The notes below the pieces were generated by a model. That model made no database searches. It had not been told where the DNA came from and saw only the letters and a program-made list of their open reading frames with translations. 64,000 nt of DNA from the NCBI GenBank assembly GCA_003213235.1, contig QCNJ01000003.1, positions 1 through 64,000 on the forward strand, read 5' to 3'. A program made the translations under genes and the position numbers. The stretch comes from Prochlorococcus sp. AG-424-P18. GTDB taxonomy: Bacteria > Cyanobacteriota > Cyanobacteriia > PCC-6307 > Cyanobiaceae. Below, one piece after another: positions 28,869 to 38,385 of this stretch (position 1 is the stretch's first letter; each line of letters starts with the position of its first letter).

Positions 28869-29810
28869 ATGGTCTCATCACTACCAGCCCAAACAGAACC
28901 ACAAAAAAGAAGAGGTAATGATCCTATAAGTTGGTATTTGCAAAATATCGGTAGGGTACCGTTGTTAACACCTGCTGAAGAAATTGAATTGGGTAATCAA
29001 GTTCAAAAGATGATGATTCTGACAGAGGATGGCCAAGTTAATGAAAAAACTAAAGAATTTACAACTCAGCAAAAAAGGATAATAAAAATTGGTCGGAGAG
29101 CAAAAGAGAGAATGATGAAAGCTAATCTAAGATTAGTAGTCAGTGTCGCAAAAAAATATCAAGGCAAAGGATTAGAACTTCTAGATTTAGTTCAAGAAGG
29201 ATCTCTTGGTTTAGAGAGAGCAGTTGAAAAATTTGATCCGACAAGAGGATATAAATTTTCTACCTATGCATTTTGGTGGATTCGACAAAGTATGACAAGA
29301 GCAATTGCCTGTCAATCAAGAACAATCCGTTTGCCAGTTCACTTAAGCGAAAGATTAGCATCTATAAGAAAAGTTAGTAGGGATCTTGCACATAAACTTG
29401 GAGCTATGCCAAGCAGAATTGAAATTGCAGAAGCAATGGATATTGATGTTGAAGAATTAGATTCAGTTTTAAGACAAGCCTTATCAACAAGTAGTTTGGA
29501 TGCTCCAGTTAATGGGGATGATGGTAGAAGCTTTTTAGGTGATCTAATTGCAGATAGTAATAATGAAGAGCCGTTAGATCAAGTTGAACAGAAAATGCAT
29601 CAAGAGCAACTTGGTAAGTGGTTAACTCATCTAAGTGAGCAAGAGCAACATGTTTTAAAATTAAGATTTGGACTAGATGGAAATGAAAGACACACACTTG
29701 CTGAAATAGGAAGATTATTAGAAGTTTCTAGGGAAAGAGTTAGACAGGTTGAACTGAAGGCATTAAGAAAATTAAGAAACTTAACTAGAAAACTACCCAG
29801 CGGTATTTAA
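28869..29810 (+). CDS. Group 2 sigma-70 factor
   Basis: This RNA polymerase sigma factor has 313 residues. Region 1.2 (DPISWYLQNIGRVPLLTPAEE), region 2 (ANLRLVVSVAKKYQGKGLE, DLVQEGSLGLERAVEKFDP, FSTYAFWWIRQSMTRAI), region 3 (LPVHLSERLASIRK) and the region 4.2 helix-turn-helix (TLAEIGRLLEVSRERVRQVE) are all present. There is no region 1.1 and the protein is short, so it is a group 2 (SigB/SigC-like) rather than the primary sigma. It ends 2 bp from the convergent pdhA stop. Confidence 0.94.
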   Translation: MVSSLPAQTEPQKRRGNDPISWYLQNIGRVPLLTPAEEIELGNQVQKMMILTEDGQVNEKTKEFTTQQKRIIKIGRRAKERMMKANLRLVVSVAKKYQGKGLELLDLVQEGSLGLERAVEKFDPTRGYKFSTYAFWWIRQSMTRAIACQSRTIRLPVHLSERLASIRKVSRDLAHKLGAMPSRIEIAEAMDIDVEELDSVLRQALSTSSLDAPVNGDDGRSFLGDLIADSNNEEPLDQVEQKMHQEQLGKWLTHLSEQEQHVLKLRFGLDGNERHTLAEIGRLLEVSRERVRQVELKALRKLRNLTRKLPSGI

Positions 29811-29812
29811 TT

Positions 29813-30886
29813 TTAATCTTCTGCCCAAATATATTTAGTTAATTCTTCTGAAGGGGGTTCAGGTGCTTCAATAGCATTTTTAACTGACTCCGATATCTCT
29901 GTATCAATTTTCTTTTCAATAATTTTTAATTCTTCTTCTGTTGCTAATTTACTGTCAATAATTTCTTTGGCTAATTTCTTAATAGGATCTCTTTTCCCCC
30001 AAAACTCCTTCTCTTTCTCAGACCTTAATTCATCTGGATCTGCAAGAGAATGTCCTCTGTATCTATAAGTCAAACATTCTAAAAGTGTCGGGCCTTCACC
30101 TGCTCTAGCTCGCTCAATTGCTCTTTGTGCTGCTCCTCTTACTGCTAGTACATCCATTCCATCAACTTCCTCGCCGTGCATACCAAAAGCAGACGCTTTT
30201 CTCCAGATTTCAGGATTACTAGTAGCTCTATCGTGAGCCATACCAATAGCCCATTTATTATTTTCAACAACAAAAATTATGGGTAATTTCCATAACTGGG
30301 CCATATTTAAACATTCAAAAAACTGCCCATTATTGCAAGTCCCATCCCCAAAGAATGCTGCAGTTACAGCATCACTACTGCTATTACCAGCAACTTCCTT
30401 TTTGTATTTGCTTGAAAAGGCTGCCCCTAAGGCAACTGGAATTCCCTCTCCAATAAATGCATATCCTCCGAGTAAGTGATGCTCTCTTGAAAATAAGTGC
30501 ATGGACCCACCTCGCCCTTTGCTACAACCAGTAGCTTTACCAAAAAGTTCACTCATTACTTCAAATGAGGGGACTCCCGCACTTAGTGCATGTACATGAT
30601 CGCGATAAGTACTACAAAACCAATCATGTTTCTTTTTCATAGCGCCAATTACTCCAGTGCTTATAGCCTCTTGACCGTTATATAAATGAACGAAACCAAA
30701 CATTTTCCCCCTGTAATACATTTCTGCACACTTATCTTCAAACCTACGACCAAGCGTCATGTCTTCATAAAGAAATAATCCGGTTTCTCGATCTAATTCG
30801 GCTTTTTTTATGTCTTGAAGATTTGAGATTCTCTCTACGTGTGTTTCCAAGAAAAATACCTTAACGAAGTTTTGATTTGTTAACAT
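29813..30886 (-). CDS. pdhA: Pyruvate dehydrogenase E1 component, alpha subunit
   Basis: The alpha subunit binds thiamine diphosphate and decarboxylates pyruvate. The 357-residue protein shows [45 protein letters not shown], the TPP motif [21 protein letters not shown] split over residues 190-210, and [13 protein letters not shown]. The first 15 residues before the ETHVERIS stretch may be non-conserved. It is divergent from ftn2 with a 113-bp shared upstream region. Confidence 0.96.
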   Translation of the reverse strand: MLTNQNFVKVFFLETHVERISNLQDIKKAELDRETGLFLYEDMTLGRRFEDKCAEMYYRGKMFGFVHLYNGQEAISTGVIGAMKKKHDWFCSTYRDHVHALSAGVPSFEVMSELFGKATGCSKGRGGSMHLFSREHHLLGGYAFIGEGIPVALGAAFSSKYKKEVAGNSSSDAVTAAFFGDGTCNNGQFFECLNMAQLWKLPIIFVVENNKWAIGMAHDRATSNPEIWRKASAFGMHGEEVDGMDVLAVRGAAQRAIERARAGEGPTLLECLTYRYRGHSLADPDELRSEKEKEFWGKRDPIKKLAKEIIDSKLATEEELKIIEKKIDTEISESVKNAIEAPEPPSEELTKYIWAED

Positions 30887-30999
30887 TCTAAGCCGTGAAG
30901 GGCGATTTTCATGATTTTTTTTAATAACTCTGTAAGACCTTGTGAAAAAAATTTTTAACTTGATAAAATTTGTCTAAGAATTTTTAATAGGATATTTGT

Positions 31000-33105
31000 T
31001 TGGAACTTCCTTTAGACCACTTTCGTTTAATAGGCGTAAGCCCCTCTGCAACTTCTGAGGAAATATTAAGGGCGTTTCAATTGCGGTTAGATAAAACACC
31101 CGATGAAGGTTTTACTTATGAAGTTTTAACCCAAAGATCTGAGTTGCTTCGCCTCACTGCCGATCTGCTTACAGATCCAGAGAGCAGAAGAGAGTACGAA
31201 AATTTGCTATTAAATGGGAATTCTGGATTGGATTTTTCTTCAAATAGAGAAGTAGCAGGATTAATACTTCTTTGGGAATCAGGTTCACCAAAAGAAGCTT
31301 TTAAAATCACGAGAAAAGCATTGCAGCCCCCACAAACTCCAGCTTTAGGAAGTAGTAGAGAAGCTGATTTAACATTATTGGCTGCTTTAACAGCAAGAGA
31401 TTCCGCAATTCAAGAACAACAGCTTAGATCCTATTCGAACGCGGCAGACTTTTTACATGAAGGTATACAACTTCTACAAAGAATGGGAAAGCTTGGAGAC
31501 ATAAGAAAAGAACTTGAAGAAGACTTAGTTGCATTGCTTCCTTACAGAATCCTAGATCTACTTAGTAGGGACCTAAATGATCAAGAATCGCATAAAAAAG
31601 GCTTAAGTATGTTGGAAAATTTAATAATCAAAAGAGGTGGCCTAGAAGGTAATAATAAATCTGAATATAAAGATTATTTAAATCAAAAAGAGTTTGAAGC
31701 TTTTTTTCAACAAATTAAGTCATTTTTGACAGTGCAAGAACAGATTGATTTGTTTCTTGAATTACAAAAAAGAGGATCATTAGAAGCAGGATTTTTAGCT
31801 TTTCTATCTTTAACAGCTATCGGTTTCTCCAGAAGAAAGCCAGAAAAATTATTTGAAGCGAGGAGAATTTTAAAGAAACTAAATTTATCCGGTCTTGATT
31901 CAATGCCTCTAGTTGGTTGTTTAGATTTACTTTTAGCTGATATTGACCAGGCCTCTGCAAGGTTTTCAAGTAGTTCTGATGAAAATTTACGCGATTGGCT
32001 TAATAGTTATCCTGGAAATAAGTTAGAAGCAATATGTATTTTCTGTAAAAATTGGTTAGAGAATGATGTTTTAGTTGGGTATAGAGACATTGACTCAAAA
32101 GAGGTGGATTTAGATTCTTGGTTTGAAGATAGAGAAATTCAAGAATTTATTGAAAAATTAGAAAAGAAATCAAATAAAATTTCAATTAGGTCAAATCTTC
32201 AGAACCAACAGATTGAGAAGGAACCCTCTCCAAAAACGACTGAGGACTTCGATAATTTATTAGTTAATATTGAGGAAAGGAGACTACCCTGGCCTGGTGG
32301 TATCAAAAAAGATTATGAAAAGGTTGAGATCAAAGAAAAAGAGTTCGATGAGGATTACTTTAAGAAAAAACCAATAGAGTTTTATAATTTTTTAATTGAA
32401 AAAATTGCCGAATTAAAGTTTAGTTTTGGGGAATTCTTGAAGGATAAAGAAATTATTAATCGGTCACCTTATTTAATTTATATTTATGCGTTTTTGATTT
32501 TATTTGCATTTGGTATTGGTATTGGATTTTTAAGAAATAATTTAAAAAAATCAATTCAGGATGGAGCTATTACTGAAAAAACTTTAATCGCCATAGATAA
32601 AAATCAAAAGATAAGTGAGAAAGATATTATTCAAGAAGTTAAAAAAAATCCTTCAAGTACATCGAATTCTATTCCTGAGAAATCTAATTCAATTATTTCT
32701 TATGAATTCAAAGAACTTAATTCCTCTTCACCTTCTTTGGAAGAGATTAGGAATTTAATTAATGTATGGCTTCTAAGTAAAAGTAATTATCTGGCGGGCA
32801 AGAGTGAAATTAATTTGTCCAAAATTGTAAATAAAGGTTTGATTGATCGAACAATGGAAGAAAGACAGAACGATATTAAGAAGGGAATTTATAAGGAAAT
32901 TAATTCCCAAATACGTAAGATTGATTTGGAATCGCAAACTTCATCTCGTATAGTTGTTTTAGTAGAATTGAATTATCTAGAGAGAATAGCAAAGAATTCT
33001 GGAGAATTTGTTAATGAAACAACATTAAATCCTCTTAAAGTTAAATATATTTTAGGTTTTTCAAATAAATCATGGAAATTGGTTGATTTCGTTAGCGGCT
33101 TGTAA
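31000..33105 (+). CDS. ftn2: Cell division protein Ftn2 (ZipN/ARC6 homologue)
   Basis: Ftn2 tethers FtsZ to the membrane in cyanobacteria. The 701-residue protein begins with a degenerate J-domain (residues 1-70, DHFRLIGVSPSATSEEIL...). A long helical region follows. One membrane segment lies near residues 489-510 (YLIYIYAFLILFAFGIGIGF), and a C-terminal ARC6-type domain covers about 585-701 (EEIRNLINVWLLSKSNYLAG). The start is TTG 31000. Its tail region between 400 and 470 is highly charged. Confidence 0.9.
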   Translation: MELPLDHFRLIGVSPSATSEEILRAFQLRLDKTPDEGFTYEVLTQRSELLRLTADLLTDPESRREYENLLLNGNSGLDFSSNREVAGLILLWESGSPKEAFKITRKALQPPQTPALGSSREADLTLLAALTARDSAIQEQQLRSYSNAADFLHEGIQLLQRMGKLGDIRKELEEDLVALLPYRILDLLSRDLNDQESHKKGLSMLENLIIKRGGLEGNNKSEYKDYLNQKEFEAFFQQIKSFLTVQEQIDLFLELQKRGSLEAGFLAFLSLTAIGFSRRKPEKLFEARRILKKLNLSGLDSMPLVGCLDLLLADIDQASARFSSSSDENLRDWLNSYPGNKLEAICIFCKNWLENDVLVGYRDIDSKEVDLDSWFEDREIQEFIEKLEKKSNKISIRSNLQNQQIEKEPSPKTTEDFDNLLVNIEERRLPWPGGIKKDYEKVEIKEKEFDEDYFKKKPIEFYNFLIEKIAELKFSFGEFLKDKEIINRSPYLIYIYAFLILFAFGIGIGFLRNNLKKSIQDGAITEKTLIAIDKNQKISEKDIIQEVKKNPSSTSNSIPEKSNSIISYEFKELNSSSPSLEEIRNLINVWLLSKSNYLAGKSEINLSKIVNKGLIDRTMEERQNDIKKGIYKEINSQIRKIDLESQTSSRIVVLVELNYLERIAKNSGEFVNETTLNPLKVKYILGFSNKSWKLVDFVSGL

Positions 33106-33152
33106 TTACAAACTTCAAGATCATCTATAATAATTAAAATTACTTTTAAATA

Positions 33153-34613
33153 ATGTTTGATGAACTCTCTTCACGCTTTGAAGACGCAGTAAAGGGTTTA
33201 AGAGGTGAAGCAAAAATTAGTGAAAATAATATTAACGATGCCTTGAAAGAGGTTAAAAGAGCACTCCTTGATGCAGATGTTAGTTTGTCTGTAGTAAAAG
33301 AGTTTATATCAGATGTTAAAGATAAAGCTATTGGAGAAGAGGTAGTTAGGGGTGTAAACCCAGGTCAAAAATTTATAGAGGTTGTGAATAAAGAATTGAT
33401 TAACATTATGGGGAATGAAAATTCTCCATTAATTGAGAATCAAGATAAGCCTAATGTTATCTTAATGGCTGGATTGCAGGGAGCGGGTAAAACAACTGCA
33501 ACAGGAAAATTAGGACTTTATTTAAAAGAAAAAGATAAAAAAGTTCTTTTGGTGGCGGCAGATATTTATCGACCAGCAGCTGTAGAGCAGCTTAAAACAT
33601 TGGGGAGTCAATATGACTTGGAAGTTTTTTCAGCTAAAGAAAAAAATAGTAAACCAGAAGAGATAGCAAAGCAGGCATTAAATTTTGCTGTTGAAAATGA
33701 TTTTAATTCGATAATTATAGACACCGCAGGAAGACTGCAAATTGATGATTCTATGATGAGTGAAATGGTTCGAATAAAAGAAGTTTCTAATCCTGATGAG
33801 GTTTTGCTTGTTGTTGATTCAATGATTGGGCAAGAGGCTGCAGACTTAACAAAGTCATTTCATGAAAAAGTAGGAATCACAGGGGCGATATTAACTAAGT
33901 TGGATGGTGACTCAAGAGGCGGAGCTGCTTTATCAATAAGAAAAATAAGTGGTAAACCAATTAAATTTATAGGTGTAGGTGAAAAAATAGAAGCACTGCA
34001 ACCATTTCATCCAGAGAGAATGGCTAGCAGAATTTTAGGCATGGGCGATGTATTGACACTTGTTGAAAAAGCCCAAAAAGAAGTTGAACTTGCTGATGCA
34101 GAAGCGATGCAAAAGAAACTTCAAGAAGCGACTTTCGATTTTAATGATTTTGTTAAGCAAATGAGATTAATTAAAAGGATGGGATCACTTGGGGGATTGA
34201 TTAAATTGATTCCTGGAATGAATAAAATCGATGATGGGATGATAAAAGATGGAGAAGATCAACTTAAGAAAATAGAATCAATGATCTCTTCAATGACTCT
34301 TGAGGAAAAACAAAAACCTGAGGTTCTTGCTGCTCAGCCTTCAAGAAGACAAAGAATTGCTCAAGGTAGCGGTTATGAGGCCAAAGATGTAGATAAAGTA
34401 TTAGCTGACTTTCAAAGAATGAGAGGCTTCATGAAACAAATGTCGAACGGGGGAATGCCAGGAATGGGTGGAATGCCAGGAATGGGAGGAATGCCAGGAA
34501 TGGGAGGAATGCCAGGAATGGGAGGAATGCCAGGAATGGGAGGGATGAGTGGTAATAAGCCAATGAAAAAACAAAAAAATAATAAAAAGAAAAAAGGTTT
34601 TGCAGATTTATAA
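33153..34613 (+). CDS. ffh: Signal recognition particle protein Ffh
   Basis: Ffh is the SRP54 GTPase that binds signal sequences and 4.5S RNA. The 486-residue protein has an N domain, then the G domain with LQGAGKTTATGKL, DIYRPAAVEQL, DTAGRLQID and TKLDGDSRGGAALS. The M domain starts near residue 325 and includes RRQRIAQGSG. The C-terminus has five copies of the hexapeptide MPGMGG and a lysine-rich end. Its RNA partner is encoded at 6475-6570. Confidence 0.97.
   Translation: MFDELSSRFEDAVKGLRGEAKISENNINDALKEVKRALLDADVSLSVVKEFISDVKDKAIGEEVVRGVNPGQKFIEVVNKELINIMGNENSPLIENQDKPNVILMAGLQGAGKTTATGKLGLYLKEKDKKVLLVAADIYRPAAVEQLKTLGSQYDLEVFSAKEKNSKPEEIAKQALNFAVENDFNSIIIDTAGRLQIDDSMMSEMVRIKEVSNPDEVLLVVDSMIGQEAADLTKSFHEKVGITGAILTKLDGDSRGGAALSIRKISGKPIKFIGVGEKIEALQPFHPERMASRILGMGDVLTLVEKAQKEVELADAEAMQKKLQEATFDFNDFVKQMRLIKRMGSLGGLIKLIPGMNKIDDGMIKDGEDQLKKIESMISSMTLEEKQKPEVLAAQPSRRQRIAQGSGYEAKDVDKVLADFQRMRGFMKQMSNGGMPGMGGMPGMGGMPGMGGMPGMGGMPGMGGMSGNKPMKKQKNNKKKKGFADL
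34455..34544 (+). repeat. Five tandem 18-bp units encoding MPGMGG in ffh
   Basis: Five consecutive 18-bp units begin at 34455, 34473, 34491, 34509 and 34527. The unit reads ATGCCAGGAATGGGAGGA with one or two synonymous changes. They are in frame from codon 435 and extend the methionine-rich tail of the M domain. Near-identity at synonymous sites points to recent slippage, so copy number is probably variable among strains. Confidence 0.95.
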
Positions 34614-34668
34614 TTGCTATATTTTTACCTCTAAATGATATTATTATTTAAAACACATTAATTTAACG

Positions 34669-35034
34669 ATGATTAAATTGCGCCTTAAGCGCTTTGGAAA
34701 GAAAAAAGAAGCAAGTTTCAGAATTGTTGCATGCAATAGTACTTCCAGAAGAGATGGTAGACCTCTTCAAGAATTAGGTTTTTATAATCCAAGAACTAAG
34801 GAAACCAGGCTTGATACAGAAGCTTTAAGAACAAGACTTACGCAGGGTGCTCAGCCAACTGATGTTGTGAGAACTTTATTAGAAAAAGGAGGGTTATTAG
34901 AAAAAATAGAAAGACCCTCTATCGCAATTGGTAAAGCAAAGTTAGAGAAGGAAAAATTAGCTAAGGCTAAAACTAAAGACGAAGAAAATGATAGTGGTAA
35001 AGCTGAAAGTGAGAGTAATGAAGCTGAAAGCTAG
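34669..35034 (+). CDS. rpsP: 30S ribosomal protein S16
   Basis: The start [20 protein letters not shown] and the motif [13 protein letters not shown] are diagnostic of bS16. The protein has 121 residues, longer than the usual 80-90 because of a charged Lys/Glu-rich C-terminal tail (from residue 86) that is common in cyanobacterial S16. It follows ffh by 55 bp and precedes phoH by 36 bp, so ffh-rpsP-phoH may form one transcript. Confidence 0.97.
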   Translation: MIKLRLKRFGKKKEASFRIVACNSTSRRDGRPLQELGFYNPRTKETRLDTEALRTRLTQGAQPTDVVRTLLEKGGLLEKIERPSIAIGKAKLEKEKLAKAKTKDEENDSGKAESESNEAES

Positions 35035-35070
35035 TGATTTGATAAATTTTTATTCATATTTAATAACTAG

Positions 35071-36027
35071 ATGAAAGAAGTTTCCAAAACTGGTCACTTC
35101 ACAATAGATTTGCCAAGCTCTGATGCCGCTACCGCTTTATCTGGACCTGGTAATTCTTTCTTAAAAAAATTTGAGTCCCTTACAGGAGTTTCTTTAACTA
35201 TAAGAGGCTTACAACTTGAGATGAACGGAGTCATATCTAAAATTGAGAGAGCCTCAGCATTAGTGGAACTAACAAGACCAATTTGGGAACAAGGGTTGGA
35301 AGTCCCAGAGGTAGATCTAAAAGCGGCTTTAAGTTCTTTAAATATAGGCGAATCGTCTTCATATGCTGAACTTGGAAAAAAAATTCTTGCTCGTTCCAAA
35401 GAAGGAAGATATTTAAGACCAAGAACTATAAAGCAAAAAGAATATGTTGAATCAATTGAAAACTTTGATCTTACGTTCGCTATTGGCCCCGCTGGAACTG
35501 GTAAGACATTTTTAGCAACTGTTTGCGCGGCAAGGCTATTGAACGAGAAAAAAATTGAAAAAATTGTTTTAACCAGACCAGCTGTAGAAGCTGGTGAAAG
35601 TTTGGGATTTCTACCGGGGGATTTACAACAAAAAGTTGATCCATATTTAAGACCCCTATTTGATTCTTTACATAGTATTTTTGGGTTTGATAGAACAAAT
35701 TCGTTAATCGATAAGGGAATTATTGAAGTTGCACCCTTAGCATTTATGCGAGGCAGAACCTTAGATAACTCTATGGTTATCCTAGATGAAGCACAAAATA
35801 CTACTCGCGCTCAAATGAGAATGTTTTTAACCAGATTGGGTGATAGATCTAAAATGGTTGTAAACGGAGATATTACACAAATTGATTTAGGAAAAGATCA
35901 GGAAAGCGGCCTCATTGAAGCATCGAGAATTTTCTCTGAAACTCAAGGTATAAAATTATGTTATTTAACTGTTGAAGATGTAGTTCGTCATCCTTTAGTT
36001 CAGAAAATTATTGAGGCTTATCAATAA
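35071..36027 (+). CDS. phoH: PhoH-like ATPase
   Basis: This 318-residue protein has an N-terminal KH-like segment, then the PhoH ATPase domain. Walker A is AIGPAGTGKTFLA near residue 137. Next come RPAVEAGESLGFLPGDLQQK, Walker B VILDEAQNTTRAQM, and GDITQIDLG. PhoH proteins are phosphate-starvation-associated in some bacteria, and their RNA-related role is still poorly defined. It is downstream of rpsP and followed by a 16-bp tandem duplication. Confidence 0.93.
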   Translation: MKEVSKTGHFTIDLPSSDAATALSGPGNSFLKKFESLTGVSLTIRGLQLEMNGVISKIERASALVELTRPIWEQGLEVPEVDLKAALSSLNIGESSSYAELGKKILARSKEGRYLRPRTIKQKEYVESIENFDLTFAIGPAGTGKTFLATVCAARLLNEKKIEKIVLTRPAVEAGESLGFLPGDLQQKVDPYLRPLFDSLHSIFGFDRTNSLIDKGIIEVAPLAFMRGRTLDNSMVILDEAQNTTRAQMRMFLTRLGDRSKMVVNGDITQIDLGKDQESGLIEASRIFSETQGIKLCYLTVEDVVRHPLVQKIIEAYQ

Positions 36028-36033
36028 CTTTAT

Positions 36034-36065
36034 AACTCTGGAGATCCGTAACTCTGGAGATCCGT
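36034..36065 (+). repeat. Tandem duplication of a 16-bp unit between phoH and the BI-1 gene
   Basis: The unit AACTCTGGAGATCCGT occurs at 36034-36049 and again at 36050-36065 with no mismatch. It starts 6 nt after the phoH stop and ends 52 nt before the next ATG. It is unusually GC-rich for the local spacer. No protein is encoded and no hairpin is obvious. Confidence 0.95.
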
Positions 36066-36117
36066 ACCCTGAAATTTTAAAAATCGAGTAGAATAAGTCC
36101 ATATCTAAATACAAAAA

Positions 36118-36855
36118 ATGCCAGCAAGTAGTAATTTCAATCAAGCTATTCGTGAAGCACAAACCAGTTCAATTGTTGGACCTAATGTTGTTCAAAAAGC
36201 TTTACCTTACGTAGGAGGAGGTATGGTTTTAACCTCTCTAGGCGTTTTAGCAGGTGTCTCACTCATAGCAACAAATCCTGGGCTTTTCCAGCCTCTTTCA
36301 ATAGCTGCATTAATTGCAGAATTGATTTTGTTTTTTATAGCCACAAGTGCTGCAAATAATGCAAATAATGCGAAGGCTTTGCCTTTATTAACAGGCTTTA
36401 GCTTGTTAACTGGATTCACCTTAAGTGGAATAGTTGCATTAGCAATAGGGACAATTGGTATTGGTTCTGTTGGAACAGCGGCCTTAGCTACAGGTATAAC
36501 TTTCGTTATAGCCTCTTATACTGGCCAAAGAATGAGTGATAGTGTCGGTCAAGCACTAAGTGGGGTAGTTGGTCTTGGGTTGATAGGACTTCTAATAGCA
36601 ATGTTTGTCCAATTAATTGGAGGATTCTTTGCTCCAGGAGTTTTTGGAGGTTCAGGACTCGAATTGATAATTGCAGGATTTGGAACTGTCTTATTCGTTG
36701 CAATGTCATTTGTCGATTTCTATACAATGCCAAGAAGGTATAATGATGATCAATACCTTGCAGGGGCTTTAGGTATGTATTTAACTTATATAAATCTTTT
36801 TGTTTTTATATTGAGATTAATGATTGCACTTCAAGGCGGCGGAAGAAGAGACTAA
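36118..36855 (+). CDS. Bax inhibitor-1 (YccA/YbhL-like) family membrane protein
   Basis: The 245-residue protein is mostly hydrophobic, with about seven membrane segments. The family pattern is visible in NAKALPLLTGFSLLTGFTL, ATGITFVIASYTGQ, DFYTMPRRYNDDQYLAGALGMYL and the final helix YINLFVFILRLMIAL. BI-1 proteins are pH-sensitive cation leak channels or FtsH modulators in bacteria, and the role here is unknown. FtsH is encoded elsewhere in the window (50139-52001). A strong terminator follows. Confidence 0.9.
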   Translation: MPASSNFNQAIREAQTSSIVGPNVVQKALPYVGGGMVLTSLGVLAGVSLIATNPGLFQPLSIAALIAELILFFIATSAANNANNAKALPLLTGFSLLTGFTLSGIVALAIGTIGIGSVGTAALATGITFVIASYTGQRMSDSVGQALSGVVGLGLIGLLIAMFVQLIGGFFAPGVFGGSGLELIIAGFGTVLFVAMSFVDFYTMPRRYNDDQYLAGALGMYLTYINLFVFILRLMIALQGGGRRD

Positions 36856-36880
36856 ACACATTAAGTAAATAATTTAACTC

Positions 36881-36910
36881 AAAGCGTAGATTTGTATCTG
36901 CGCTTTTTTA
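36881..36910 (+). terminator. Strong intrinsic terminator between BI-1 gene and the convergent hypothetical
   Basis: AAAGCGTAGAT (36881-36891) pairs with ATCTGCGCTTT (36896-36906) over 11 bp with one G-T wobble and a 4-nt loop TTGT. It is followed by TTTATT. The leading AAA makes the reverse direction plausible too, serving the convergent gene ending at 36908. Confidence 0.85.
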
Positions 36911-37435
36911 TTGGGCGATATCAAGAATTTGTTTTTTTATAAATTCCTTTTGCTCCGAATCATACTTTACTGAATTATCAAAACTATTGCCCATATCATC
37001 TAAGTCTCTAAGCACTTGATTGACAGAATTTGTAACCGACTTTGTTTCTAGCAGTCTTAAAATAGCCTTACATCTAACTGAAATGTTTTCCGATGTTATC
37101 TCATATTCATGATTATTATCTCTTCGATGAATAATAATTTGAGCAGAACTCATTATTAAATTTTTTACTACTATGTCTGTCACATCATCGCCACCTTCGT
37201 TCAGTTTGTAAATTAGTGAAAAAGGCAGCTTATCTAACAACAAACAATCTTTATCTGATAAAGCGTATGCAAAAAATCCTCTTAGTCCATTTCTTGTTTT
37301 AGTTAGCTCTGCGATTCTATCTGCTAAAACCTCTTCGCTGAGTAAATCTTCACCCCACTCTTTGCACCATTGCGCGGATATGTTTATTGCTTGTGTGAAA
37401 GAAACTTCTTTAAAATTTATGGTTTTTTTTTCCAT
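36908..37435 (-). CDS. Conserved cyanobacterial hypothetical protein, 175 aa
   Basis: I do not recognise a named domain in this soluble, acidic 175-residue protein. It has the look of a conserved picocyanobacterial protein: balanced composition, no signal or membrane segment, and motifs such as WCKEWGEDLLSEEVLADRI and GLRGFFAYALSD. It starts 38 bp from era, in the opposite direction, and shares the terminator with the BI-1 gene. A role in RNA metabolism beside era would be guesswork. Confidence 0.85.
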   Translation of the reverse strand: MEKKTINFKEVSFTQAINISAQWCKEWGEDLLSEEVLADRIAELTKTRNGLRGFFAYALSDKDCLLLDKLPFSLIYKLNEGGDDVTDIVVKNLIMSSAQIIIHRRDNNHEYEITSENISVRCKAILRLLETKSVTNSVNQVLRDLDDMGNSFDNSVKYDSEQKEFIKKQILDIAQ

Positions 37436-37473
37436 TTTTGATCAGAATTTTATTATTGATGCATTAAAAGTCT

Positions 37474-38385
37474 TTGTCCAATTATAGATCTGGGTTTGTA
37501 ACTTTACTAGGAAGGCCAAATGTCGGTAAATCTACTTTAATAAATAAATTAATTGGAGAAAAAATAACAATTACTTCTCCAATAGCACAAACTACTAGAA
37601 ATAAATTAAAAGGAATACTTACTACAGAAAATGGGCAAATAATTTTTGTTGATACGCCAGGTGTTCATAAACCTCATCATCGACTTGGAGAGATATTAGT
37701 AAAAAACGCAAAATCTGCAATTAATGGAGTTGATATGGTAATTTTTGTAATTGATTCAAGTGAAGAACCTGGTAGAGGTGATGAATATATTTTGAACTTT
37801 TTAATCGCAAGTAAAACTGAATTTATTGTTGCATTAAATAAGTGGGATTTGGTTAATGAAGAATTTAGGAATTTACGATTAGATCAATATAGGAGATTTT
37901 TTGGAATTAATAGAAACTTTCAAATTGTGAGTGCTTCTCAAGGAAAGGGATGTTCTGAACTAGTTGATATGGCACTTAAATTTCTTCCAGAGGGACCAAA
38001 ACTTTATGGCGAAGATACTATTTGCGATCAACCATTAGATAATTTATTATCTGATTTAGTAAGAGAGCAGGTATTAATAAATACAAGAGAGGAGGTACCT
38101 CATAGTGTCGCGGTAAAGATAGAAAAGAGAGAGGAAATGAAAAGAAAAAATGGTAAAGTTTTTACAGCTATTTTGGCTACTATTATTGTTGAAAGATCAA
38201 CTCAAAAAGCCATTCTTATTGGAAAGAAAGGTTCAATGTTAAAAATGATTGGTCAGTCAGCAAGATCAAATATGTCAAAATTAATTGATGGTCCAGTTTA
38301 CCTAGAGTTGTTTGTGAAAGTAGTTCCAAATTGGAGAAAAAAAGAATCAAGGTTAATTGAGTTTGGTTATGAGGAAGATTTCTAG
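37474..38385 (+). CDS. era: GTPase Era
   Basis: Era binds 16S rRNA and aids 30S assembly. The 303-residue protein shows G1 LLGRPNVGKSTLIN, the switch segment SPIAQTTRNKLKGI, G3 FVDTPGVHKPHH and G4 ALNKWDLV. The C-terminal KH domain has LIGKKGSMLKMIGQSAR and VKVVPNWRK. The TTG start at 37474 (SNYRSGFVTLLGRP) is the only sensible one. Its stop abuts the trmD start with no gap. Confidence 0.96.
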   Translation: MSNYRSGFVTLLGRPNVGKSTLINKLIGEKITITSPIAQTTRNKLKGILTTENGQIIFVDTPGVHKPHHRLGEILVKNAKSAINGVDMVIFVIDSSEEPGRGDEYILNFLIASKTEFIVALNKWDLVNEEFRNLRLDQYRRFFGINRNFQIVSASQGKGCSELVDMALKFLPEGPKLYGEDTICDQPLDNLLSDLVREQVLINTREEVPHSVAVKIEKREEMKRKNGKVFTAILATIIVERSTQKAILIGKKGSMLKMIGQSARSNMSKLIDGPVYLELFVKVVPNWRKKESRLIEFGYEEDF

